Origin: Steroidobacteraceae bacterium
Lineage (GTDB): Bacteria; Pseudomonadota; Gammaproteobacteria; Steroidobacterales; Steroidobacteraceae
DNA: 48,624 bases
Direction of reading: 5' to 3'
NCBI GenBank assembly: GCA_019187495.1
Contig: JABAQN010000028.1
Coordinates: 1-48,624 of the forward strand
The number at the start of each line of letters is the position of its first letter. Positions within the stretch are counted from its first letter, which is position 1. The position numbers and the translations under genes are program-made. A model generated the notes under the pieces. It made no database searches. It was not told where the DNA came from and was given only the letters and a program-made list of their open reading frames with translations. Positions 17,338 through 24,787 of the stretch are shown one piece after another.

Positions 17338-19295
17338 GCCGCGTCGAGACCCTGACCGAACTGATCGAATCGAACCGCAAGGTCGATCGCGCGCTCGTCT
17401 ACCTCGAGGGCGAGAAGGAGGAGCGCCGCGTCGCCTACGGCGAACTGCACGAACGCGCGCTCGGCATCCTCTTTCACCTGCAGAAGCTCGGCGCGCGACC
17501 CGGGGACAAGCTGATCCTGTTCCTCAACAACAACGAGCAGTTCCTCGACGCCTACTGGGCCGGCATCCTCGGCGGCATCGCGCCGGTGCCGGTCGCGATC
17601 GGCATCAGCGACGAGCATCGCCACAAGCTGCTGCGCATCGCGCGCAAGCTCGGCAGGCCGTTCCTCTACACGGATCGCAAGACGCTCGATCGCATCGGCC
17701 AGTTCGCCGCCGGCGCCGGCGAGGCAGCCGCATTCGAGGCATTGCGCGCCCGCACGTTCCTCGCCGACACGCTCGACGACATTTCGCGCGCCGGCACGGT
17801 GCACCGCGCCCGCCCGGACGACACCGCCTTCATCCAGTTCTCCTCGGGTTCGACCAACGAGCCGAAGGGCGTCGTGCTGACCCACGCGAACATCCTCGCC
17901 AACGGTCGCGGCGCGGGCGAATCCTGCGGCTTCAATACCGACGACGTGCCGCTGTCGTGGATGCCGCTGACCCACGACATGGGGCTCATCGGCTTCCACA
18001 TCTTCATGTTCATGCACCGCATGAACGTGCACCTGATGCCGACCGAGCTGTTCATCCGCCGCCCGCTTCTGTGGCTGCAGCTCGCCTCGCGCAAGCGCGC
18101 GACCTTGCTCTCCTCGCCGAACTTCGGCTATCGGCATTACCTCAAGGTGCTCGGCGAGCGCAGCTTCGAAGACCTCGACCTCGCATCCGTGCGGCTCATT
18201 TTCAATGGCGCCGAGCCCATTTCGGTCGACCTGTGCGAGGAGTTCCTCGCCCGGATGGAGCCCGCGGGCCTCGCCCGCACGGCGATGTTTCCGGTGTATG
18301 GCCTCGCGGAAGCCTCGCTCGCGGTGAGCTTTCCGCCGGCCGGGCGGCCGTATCGCGCGATCTGCGTCGACCGCCACAGGATGGGAGTCGGCATGGCGCC
18401 GCCGCGCGTCGAGCACACCCACCGCGACGCCATGGAACTGATGGCGGTCGGCGGCGCGATTCCGTACTGCGAACTGCGGCTGGCCGATGACGCCGACCGG
18501 GAAGTGGCCGCCGGCCATGTCGGCCACATCCAGATCCGCGGCGAGAACGTGACGCGGGGCTACTACGAAGACCCGGAAGTGAATGCGGCGGCGTTCGCGG
18601 CCGACGGCTGGTTGCGCACCGGCGACTTGGGGCTCATCGAGGGCGGCGATCTCTACATCACGGGTCGCGCCAAGGAGATCATTTTCGTCAACGGCCAGAA
18701 CTACTACCCGCACGATCTCGAGAGCATCGCGCTGCGCGCACCGGGCCTCGAACTCGGCAAGGTCGTCGCCGCCGGCGTGCGCCCGCGCGGCGCGCAGGCC
18801 GATCAGCTGGTCGTGTTCGTGCTGCACCGCTCGGACATGGCAGACTTCCTGCCGATCGCGACCGAGATCGCCCGGCTCGTCAACGAGCATGCGGGCCTCG
18901 AGGTCGCGGAAGTCGTGCCGGTGAAGCGCATTCCGAAGACCACGAGCGGCAAGATCCAGCGCCACCTGCTCGAGGAAGCCTACATCGACGGCGAGTACGC
19001 CGCGGAACTCGCCGAACTCGCGGCGCTGCGCGGCGCACGACGCGCGCCGGCCGCGGCGACCGGCAGCGAAATCGAGGCGAAGATCAAGCTGATCTGCGAC
19101 ACCGAGCTCGGCCGCCCCATCGGCCCAGGCGACAACCTGTTCGAGATCGGCGCGAGCTCGCTCAAGCTGATCGCGATCCACGAGGCGATCGACCGGGAGT
19201 ACCCCGGACTGGTCGATCTCACGGAACTGTTCGACTACCCGACGATCCGCGAGCTCGCCGCGTTCCTCGCCGGCAAACTGGGCAATGCCGCCTGA
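17334..19295 (+). CDS. Fatty-acyl-AMP ligase fused to an acyl carrier protein domain
   Basis: A 653-aa two-domain protein. Residues 1 to about 560 form an adenylating enzyme with the P-loop motif QFSSGSTNEPKG, the PLTHDMGLIG motif seen in fatty-acyl-AMP ligases, YGLAEASLAV, the WLRTGDLG hinge region, NGQNYYPHDLE and the catalytic Lys in TTSGKIQR. After an Ala-rich linker a carrier domain follows, with the phosphopantetheine serine (Ser609) in EIGASSLKL. The domain order predicts activation of a fatty or other carboxylic acid as acyl-AMP and transfer to its own carrier arm. The FAAL-specific insertion cannot be verified by eye. The gene is coupled to the P450 and ends 3 bp from a convergent acyltransferase. 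Confidence 0.88.
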   Translation: MSRVETLTELIESNRKVDRALVYLEGEKEERRVAYGELHERALGILFHLQKLGARPGDKLILFLNNNEQFLDAYWAGILGGIAPVPVAIGISDEHRHKLLRIARKLGRPFLYTDRKTLDRIGQFAAGAGEAAAFEALRARTFLADTLDDISRAGTVHRARPDDTAFIQFSSGSTNEPKGVVLTHANILANGRGAGESCGFNTDDVPLSWMPLTHDMGLIGFHIFMFMHRMNVHLMPTELFIRRPLLWLQLASRKRATLLSSPNFGYRHYLKVLGERSFEDLDLASVRLIFNGAEPISVDLCEEFLARMEPAGLARTAMFPVYGLAEASLAVSFPPAGRPYRAICVDRHRMGVGMAPPRVEHTHRDAMELMAVGGAIPYCELRLADDADREVAAGHVGHIQIRGENVTRGYYEDPEVNAAAFAADGWLRTGDLGLIEGGDLYITGRAKEIIFVNGQNYYPHDLESIALRAPGLELGKVVAAGVRPRGAQADQLVVFVLHRSDMADFLPIATEIARLVNEHAGLEVAEVVPVKRIPKTTSGKIQRHLLEEAYIDGEYAAELAELAALRGARRAPAAATGSEIEAKIKLICDTELGRPIGPGDNLFEIGASSLKLIAIHEAIDREYPGLVDLTELFDYPTIRELAAFLAGKLGNAA

Positions 19296-19298
19296 CGC

Positions 19299-20210
19299 CT
19301 ACCCCGCGCCGTACAGCGGCTTTTTCAGCTTCCAGCGCTTGTGCGACCACAGCCAGTCGGTCGGCGCCGCGTGGATCTGCGCTTCGGTGAGGCGCGCGTA
19401 ACGCTCGGTGAATTCCCCCGGCTCGAGCCGCTCGCCGTGCTCGACGAGCGGCGTGAAGGTCACCTCGTAGTGGCCGCGCGCGAGCCGGCGCATCGCGACG
19501 AACAACGCCGCATAACCCGTCGTGCGCGCGATCTCCTCGGCGCCCATGTAGAACGCCGTGTCGCGGTTCAGGAATCGGGTCCAGTGGCGCTTCTCGCTGC
19601 TGCGCGGCTCCTGGTCGGCGACCACCGAGATCACGCGCACGATGCGCCGCCGCTTGATGATGTCGGGCAGCAGTTCCTTCGCCGGCACGAGATGCGCGCC
19701 GAAGCGCGTGCGCAGCGTCAGCATCTCCTCGTTGGCCCAGCGGTTCTTGAGCGGCTTGTACGCCGCGTCCACGGGGTAGCCCGCCTGGCTCGCCAGCGCG
19801 TGCATCAGCCATTCCCAGTTGCACTGGTGGGCTGCGACCACCATCACCGGACGCCCCTTCGCGAGGCGCTCCTGCAGCAGTTCCAGGTTCGTGAAGCGCA
19901 CGAACCGCGCGATGTCGGCGGGCGTCAGCGCGCCGGATTTCAGGATCTCGACGAAAACCTGCGCGAAGCCGTGGTGATGGCGGCGGCAGATGGCGGCACG
20001 GGCGGGGGCGTCGAGTTCGGGGTAGGCAACCGAGAGACTGCGGTCGATGACGTCGCGACGATAACGAAACACGCGAAAGCCGATCTCGGCGAGCGTCCAG
20101 GCGAGCGCGTACAGCCACGACAGCGGAATGCGCGACAGCAGCGCAATCCACCACACGGGGCGCCGCGGCGGTGGCGTGTCGGTGTTTACACCGGCATCGG
20201 GATGCGACAA
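19299..20210 (-). CDS. LpxL/HtrB-like lipid acyltransferase
   Basis: A 303-aa membrane-associated acyltransferase of the LpxL/LpxM superfamily. It has an N-terminal hydrophobic anchor near residues 20-40, the catalytic HX4E-type motif in AAHQCNWEW, and downstream DQEPRSSEK and an aliphatic FYMGAEEIA stretch. LpxL enzymes move an acyl chain from ACP to lipid A. Here the neighbouring carrier-fused acyl-AMP ligase offers an alternative donor. The start is uncertain: TTG 20210 gives this length, GTG 20156 is the next option. It lies 10 bp behind the MFS gene. Confidence 0.82.
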   Translation of the reverse strand: MSHPDAGVNTDTPPPRRPVWWIALLSRIPLSWLYALAWTLAEIGFRVFRYRRDVIDRSLSVAYPELDAPARAAICRRHHHGFAQVFVEILKSGALTPADIARFVRFTNLELLQERLAKGRPVMVVAAHQCNWEWLMHALASQAGYPVDAAYKPLKNRWANEEMLTLRTRFGAHLVPAKELLPDIIKRRRIVRVISVVADQEPRSSEKRHWTRFLNRDTAFYMGAEEIARTTGYAALFVAMRRLARGHYEVTFTPLVEHGERLEPGEFTERYARLTEAQIHAAPTDWLWSHKRWKLKKPLYGAG

Positions 20211-20220
20211 TTCGGCATTC

Positions 20221-21525
20221 TCATGCGGCCTCGGTGCGGGTCACGGCGCGATCGCGCAGGTAGAGCCACACCGCCCAGACCGCAATGACGCCGTTCGCGA
20301 TGCCGACCAGCATGAACGGAGCCGGGGGACCGATGTCGTCGTACAGGCGACCGCCCACCCATGATATCGCGAGAATGCCGAGCCCACCGAAGAACGCCTG
20401 CAGGCCGAACACGGAACCGCGCGTGCGCGACTCCGTTTCCTGGCCGAGGAGGATCGTCGCCGCGAGCACCGTGCTGACCTGCCCCATGCCGAGCAGCATC
20501 AGCGCCGGAATGGCGCCGGGCCGCACGATGTCGTCCTGCATGCCGACCCAGCAATAACCCGCGAGCGCGAGCCCGAACGCCAGCGCGAAATGCGCGGTAC
20601 GGCTCATCCGGTCGCCGAGATAGCCGAACAGCGGCGCCCACAGCATCGCGGTGCCCTGCGTGACGCCGATCGTCATGCCGACCTTGCCGGCCGCCTGCGA
20701 GGCGCTCAGCCCTTCCGCGATCGCCGACTGGGACGCCCACAGCGCGAGGAACAGCGTGATCAGGCTGAGATCGGCGCGCGAAGTGAAGCCGCCGCCGTAG
20801 GCGAGCAGGATGCGCGGGTTGCGCGCCGCGCGCAGCCCCTCCGCGGCGAGTGCGAGCAGCGGCCGGCGTTCGCTCGTTTTCGAGGGCAGTCCGGGCTTGA
20901 GCCCGAGCATCACGACCGCGGCGAGCACCGCGATCGCCGCCACGCTGAAGAACGCATAGCGGCCGGCTTCGAGCTCGCTCGCACCCGCCGCCGCGAACCA
21001 GCGGGGCAGTTGCGTCAGGCCGACGAGAAACGTGACCGAGCCGAGCGCGTTCAGGAAGAATGCGACGCCGGTCAGCCGGCCGCGCGAGGATTCGGCCGGA
21101 TAGTCGGCGAGCACCGTCGCGAGCATCGCGCCGAGCGCCGCGACCGCGCAGCCGAACACCAGCCGGTACGCCACGAGCCAGGGCATCGAGTGCGCGAGCG
21201 GATAGAGGACGTAGCCGCCCGCGATCAGCAGGAAGCCGGTCACATAGACCGGCCGGCGGCCGATGCGGTCGGACAGCGCTCCCCAGAGGCTGATCACGAC
21301 GAGGATGACGATCTCCTGCCAGGACTGCAGGATGCCGGTCGCCATCCCCTGCTCGCCCGTCGGCAGCGCGAGATTCACCTTCAGCACGAACGGCGTCATC
21401 GCGGGCAGATAGGCGAAGAGCCCGATGCTGACGAACGCCGCGAAGAGATAACAGCGCGCGTGGCGGCGCAGTACGCCTGGCGCGAGAGTGATGAAACCCA
21501 GCCGTTCTGGAGCCTGGTCGGTCAC
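20221..21525 (-). CDS. MFS transporter
   Basis: A 434-aa major facilitator protein with twelve predicted helices and the signature WGALSDRIGRRPVYV between helices 2 and 3. Half-repeat motif FGYLGDRMSR appears in the second half. GTG 21525 is preceded by AGGAG at good spacing. Its gene precedes the LpxL-like gene by 10 bp and follows the metal ATPase gene by 40 bp, so it could be read from either context. It may export the lipid product or a precursor; the substrate is not deducible. Confidence 0.85.
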   Translation of the reverse strand: MTDQAPERLGFITLAPGVLRRHARCYLFAAFVSIGLFAYLPAMTPFVLKVNLALPTGEQGMATGILQSWQEIVILVVISLWGALSDRIGRRPVYVTGFLLIAGGYVLYPLAHSMPWLVAYRLVFGCAVAALGAMLATVLADYPAESSRGRLTGVAFFLNALGSVTFLVGLTQLPRWFAAAGASELEAGRYAFFSVAAIAVLAAVVMLGLKPGLPSKTSERRPLLALAAEGLRAARNPRILLAYGGGFTSRADLSLITLFLALWASQSAIAEGLSASQAAGKVGMTIGVTQGTAMLWAPLFGYLGDRMSRTAHFALAFGLALAGYCWVGMQDDIVRPGAIPALMLLGMGQVSTVLAATILLGQETESRTRGSVFGLQAFFGGLGILAISWVGGRLYDDIGPPAPFMLVGIANGVIAVWAVWLYLRDRAVTRTEAA

Positions 21526-21565
21526 GCTGTCTCCTGCCTCGTCGTGCCGGAGGCGCGGGACGCGC

Positions 21566-23881
21566 TCAGGCCCGCAGCATTCTCATGCCGTTCATGGTCA
21601 CGAGCAATGTCGCACCCACGTCTGCCGCTACCGCCAACCACAAGGTGGCCCAACCCGGGATCGTGATCGCGAGGAACGCGAGCTTCAGCCCGAGTGACAG
21701 CGCGATGTTCTGCTTGACGAGGCGCCGCGAGGCGCGGGCAACGGCGAGCGCGTGCGGCAGCCGGTGCAGATCGTCCTGCATCAGCACGACATCGGCGCTT
21801 TCCATGGCCTGCGCGGTGCCGCCGGCGCCCATGGCGATACCCACGTCCGCACCCGCCAGCGCCGGCGCATCGTTGATGCCGTCGCCCACCATCGCGACGA
21901 CTCCATGGGTCGATCGCAGCCGCCCGATCTCGCGCATCTTGTCGGCCGGCAGCAGCCCCGCATGGACCTCGTCGATCCCCTCGACCGCCCGCGCGATCCG
22001 TGCCGCGACCTGCGCATTGTCGCCGGTCAGCATCGCGGTCCTGATCTTCGGGAACGCCGCCCGCAGCGTGCGCAATGCCGCGGTCGTATCCGCGCGCGGT
22101 TCGTCCTCGACGCCGATCAGCCCGACGATGCGCTCGCCGCGCGACACGTACATGGTCGTGCGTTCCGCGCCAGGGCGGGCGTCGTCGAACCGCGGCGGCA
22201 TCGGCCGCGCATGCTCGCCGGAGGCGAAGAGGCCCTCGCTGCCGACGGCGATACGCTCGCCGCTGATGTCGCCCACGATGCCGCGCCCCGCGATCGCGCG
22301 CACCGCGCTCGCCGCGGGGAACCGGTGCCCCACCCCGCGCTCGCCGGCCGCCGTGCGTATCGCATGCGAGACGGGATGCTCCGATGCGGACTCCACCGAT
22401 GCGGCGAGCGCCAGCACGTCATCGCAAGCACCGCAGGCGCTGTCCGCCGCGTCTTCGTGCGTGCAATCGGGCGTCGCGACACGCGTGACGGCGGGGCGGC
22501 CCACGGTGAGCGTGCCGGTCTTGTCGAAGGCGATGACGCGCACGTCGGCCAGCGCATCGAGCCGTTCGCCGCCCTTGACGAGCACACCGAGTTGCGCGAG
22601 GCGCGTCAGGCTGCTGACGACCGTGACGGGAATGCTGATCACGAGCGCGCAGGGGCAGGCGATGATCAGCAGCGCGAGGCCGCGATAAAGCCAGCCGTGC
22701 CGGCCGTCCGCGCTGTCGAGCAGCGGCTGGCCGAAGGCGAGCACCGGCACCAGCACGAGCGCGCAGGCGAGCAACACGACCGCCGGCGTATACCAGCGGG
22801 CAAAGCGATCGATGAAGCGCTCCGCGGGCGATCGCGCGGCCTGTGCCGCCTCGACCAGCCGGGCGATGCGCGCAATCGTGGAATCGGCCGCCGTGCGCGT
22901 CACTTCGATTTCGATGGCGCCCTCGCCGTTGACGGTGCCGGCGAGCACCGCATCACCCGCCCGTTTCGCGACCGGCACGCTCTCGCCGGTCACCGCGGCC
23001 TCATTGAGGCTCGATTCGCCCGCGAGCACATGTCCGTCGACCGGCACGCGCTCACCCGGACGCACGAGCACACGCGCGCCGATCGGAACGGCGTCAGCCG
23101 GCATCGTCTCGTGGTGGTAGTGCTCGTGACCGGCGTCGTGCCCGTGACCAGCATGGTGACCGTGATCATGTTCGTGGTCGTGGTCGTGGTCATGCCCGGC
23201 GCTGCCCCGATGCGGCGTCATCACCGTGGCGATCCGGGGCTGCAGCGCGAGCAGTCCGCGCAGCGAATCGCGTGCGCGGCTCGCGCTGTACGCCTCGAGC
23301 GCCTCGCCGAGCGTGTACAGCAGGATCACGGTCACCGCCTCGCCGCTCGCATCGATCGCGAGCGCGCCGACGGTCGCGATCGCCATCAGCAGGTCGATCG
23401 TGATGCGCCGGCTGTAGAGGAGCGCACGCAGCCCCTTCACGAACACAGGCAGCCCGGTCACGACGACCACCGCGAAAAACACGAGCGAGAGACCGCGCGG
23501 CGGCAGGACCGCGGGCGCCGCGAACGCGACGAGCACGGCGGCCAGTGCGATGCAGGCGCCGAGGCCCGCGATACGCAGGCGCCGTTCGCGCCACAGGAAC
23601 GCGACGAAGCTCGCGAGCCCGCGCCGCTCGAGCCCCGCGACCGCCGCGAGCTTGCTGTCCGGCGACTCGCCCGCCGCCGGCTTCAGGCGAAAGCCAAGCT
23701 GCGCGAGGCGCTGCTCGACCAGGGGCTCCGCGACGTCGCCGTCGATCAGCATCAGCTCGGTCGTGAAATCGACCCTGACCTCGCGCACACCGGGGAGCTG
23801 GCGGATCCCGTCTTCGATCGTGAGGGCACAACTGCCGCAGTCCATGCCGGCAATGCGAAAACGTCGGCGCTGTGATTCCAT
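21566..23881 (-). CDS. zntA: Zn/Cd/Pb-type P1B ATPase (ZntA-like)
   Basis: A 771-aa metal-exporting ATPase of the inner membrane. An N-terminal metal-binding domain has the GMDCGSC motif (Cys15, Cys18). Helix 6 carries CPC at 409-411, the phosphorylated Asp453 lies in DKTGT, SEHPVSH is the HP motif and GDGINDAP the hinge. In the last helices a Lys and the Asp of AADVGAT match the ZntA ligand set, which points to divalent Zn, Cd or Pb rather than Cu. A loop before the actuator domain has 14 His in 28 residues. ATG 23881 lies only 6 bp after a MerR-type -10 element. Confidence 0.93.
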   Translation of the reverse strand: MESQRRRFRIAGMDCGSCALTIEDGIRQLPGVREVRVDFTTELMLIDGDVAEPLVEQRLAQLGFRLKPAAGESPDSKLAAVAGLERRGLASFVAFLWRERRLRIAGLGACIALAAVLVAFAAPAVLPPRGLSLVFFAVVVVTGLPVFVKGLRALLYSRRITIDLLMAIATVGALAIDASGEAVTVILLYTLGEALEAYSASRARDSLRGLLALQPRIATVMTPHRGSAGHDHDHDHEHDHGHHAGHGHDAGHEHYHHETMPADAVPIGARVLVRPGERVPVDGHVLAGESSLNEAAVTGESVPVAKRAGDAVLAGTVNGEGAIEIEVTRTAADSTIARIARLVEAAQAARSPAERFIDRFARWYTPAVVLLACALVLVPVLAFGQPLLDSADGRHGWLYRGLALLIIACPCALVISIPVTVVSSLTRLAQLGVLVKGGERLDALADVRVIAFDKTGTLTVGRPAVTRVATPDCTHEDAADSACGACDDVLALAASVESASEHPVSHAIRTAAGERGVGHRFPAASAVRAIAGRGIVGDISGERIAVGSEGLFASGEHARPMPPRFDDARPGAERTTMYVSRGERIVGLIGVEDEPRADTTAALRTLRAAFPKIRTAMLTGDNAQVAARIARAVEGIDEVHAGLLPADKMREIGRLRSTHGVVAMVGDGINDAPALAGADVGIAMGAGGTAQAMESADVVLMQDDLHRLPHALAVARASRRLVKQNIALSLGLKLAFLAITIPGWATLWLAVAADVGATLLVTMNGMRMLRA

Positions 23882-23887
23882 GCCGGC

Positions 23888-23919
23888 ATCGTGCACCTTG
23901 AAGCCGGGTTCAAGGTCAA
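23888..23919 (-). promoter_or_regulatory. MerR-type operator/promoter of zntA
   Basis: Read on the minus strand: -35 TTGACC (23919-23914), a 20-bp spacer and -10-like CACGAT (23893-23888). The spacer and part of the -35 hold a perfect dyad ACCTTGAA-N6-TTCAAGGT at 23895-23916. An overlong 19-20 bp spacer carrying a dyad is the hallmark of MerR-activated promoters such as zntA and copA of E. coli. The dyad's outer end overlaps the last bases of the merR gene. Confidence 0.85.
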
Positions 23920-24719
23920 GTCGTGGCTTCGAGCGACAGGAAGAGCTGGGCGTACAGGAATGCCTGCTCGCCGCGCACCCGCAGCTGCAGCCCGTCGGGC
24001 GCCGGCGCGAGGGCCACGTCGACATGCACGCCGCAGCCGGCCTCCGTCGCGATCAGCTGCTCGAGCGCCGCCTGCACGGCCGCACTGCGGTCGCGCACGA
24101 GAATCGTGTAACCGTCGGCGTCCTTCCACACGTGCACGTGCCGGCCGCGCAGCGCCGCGAACACCCGCTGCTGGTCCGCCGATGCGAGCGCGCAGCCGAG
24201 CCGTCGCATCAGCCGGTGCAGGGCGCCGGGCGCGCTTCGCTCCGGCCCATGACCGCAGACGTGGTCGACGAGCTGGCGATAGAGGCGTGCCGTGCCACCG
24301 CCGGCCGCGCGGCCGACCTGCGTCGTCAGGTCGTCGAGGAAGAGCTCGAGTTCGTGTCGCAGCACGAGCAGCTCCGTCAGCCGCCGCTCGATCTCGAGGA
24401 AGCGCTGCTCGGCGATGCCGACCACACTGTGGCCGCGGCCACCGCGCGCGCCGCACCCGTCGCCCCGCGCGAGCAGCATCCTGATGTCACCGAGCGAGAA
24501 ACCGAGCCGCTGGGCGCGATGGATGAACACGAGCGTACGCAGCGCGCTGCGCGGATAGAGCCGATACCCCGACGCGCTGCGCGCCGGCGGCGCGAGCAGA
24601 TGCTCGCGCTCGTAGTAGCGCAGCATCGAGGTGCTGACGCCGGCCCGCTTCGCGAGCTGGCCGATCGTCAGCGACGCCGCTTCCGGGGCGTCGGTTTTCC
24701 GGCGGTGTTTCGTTACCAT
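23916..24719 (-). CDS. MerR-family metal-responsive regulator with extra C-terminal domain
   Basis: A 267-aa regulator. A winged helix at residues 17-85 (LTIGQLAKRAGVSTSMLRYYE) and a dimerisation coiled coil to about 130 are typical. Candidate metal ligands are Cys89 at the usual position before the coil and His153, Cys155 and His157 in the following loop; Zn/Cd/Pb sensors usually have two cysteines there. Unlike ZntR or PbrR (about 140 aa) it continues for about 100 residues with no domain I recognise. The two operators (in front of zntA and between merR and the ABC genes) imply control of both units and of itself. Confidence 0.88.
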   Translation of the reverse strand: MVTKHRRKTDAPEAASLTIGQLAKRAGVSTSMLRYYEREHLLAPPARSASGYRLYPRSALRTLVFIHRAQRLGFSLGDIRMLLARGDGCGARGGRGHSVVGIAEQRFLEIERRLTELLVLRHELELFLDDLTTQVGRAAGGGTARLYRQLVDHVCGHGPERSAPGALHRLMRRLGCALASADQQRVFAALRGRHVHVWKDADGYTILVRDRSAAVQAALEQLIATEAGCGVHVDVALAPAPDGLQLRVRGEQAFLYAQLFLSLEATT

Positions 24720-24729
24720 GGCGGATACC

Positions 24730-24761
24730 TTGACCTTGAACTCTACTTCAAGGTCTATCGT
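24730..24761 (+). promoter_or_regulatory. MerR-type operator/promoter of the ABC exporter operon, shared with merR
   Basis: TTGACC (24730-24735), a 20-bp spacer and TATCGT (24756-24761) form a MerR-type promoter toward the ABC genes. The dyad ACCTTGAA-N6-TTCAAGGT lies at 24733-24754 and is identical in both arms to the one before zntA. The merR ATG is 13 bp to the left on the other strand, so the site probably also autoregulates merR. Confidence 0.85.
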
Positions 24762-24787
24762 CCGGTCACGCTTTCAGGGGAGCATCC

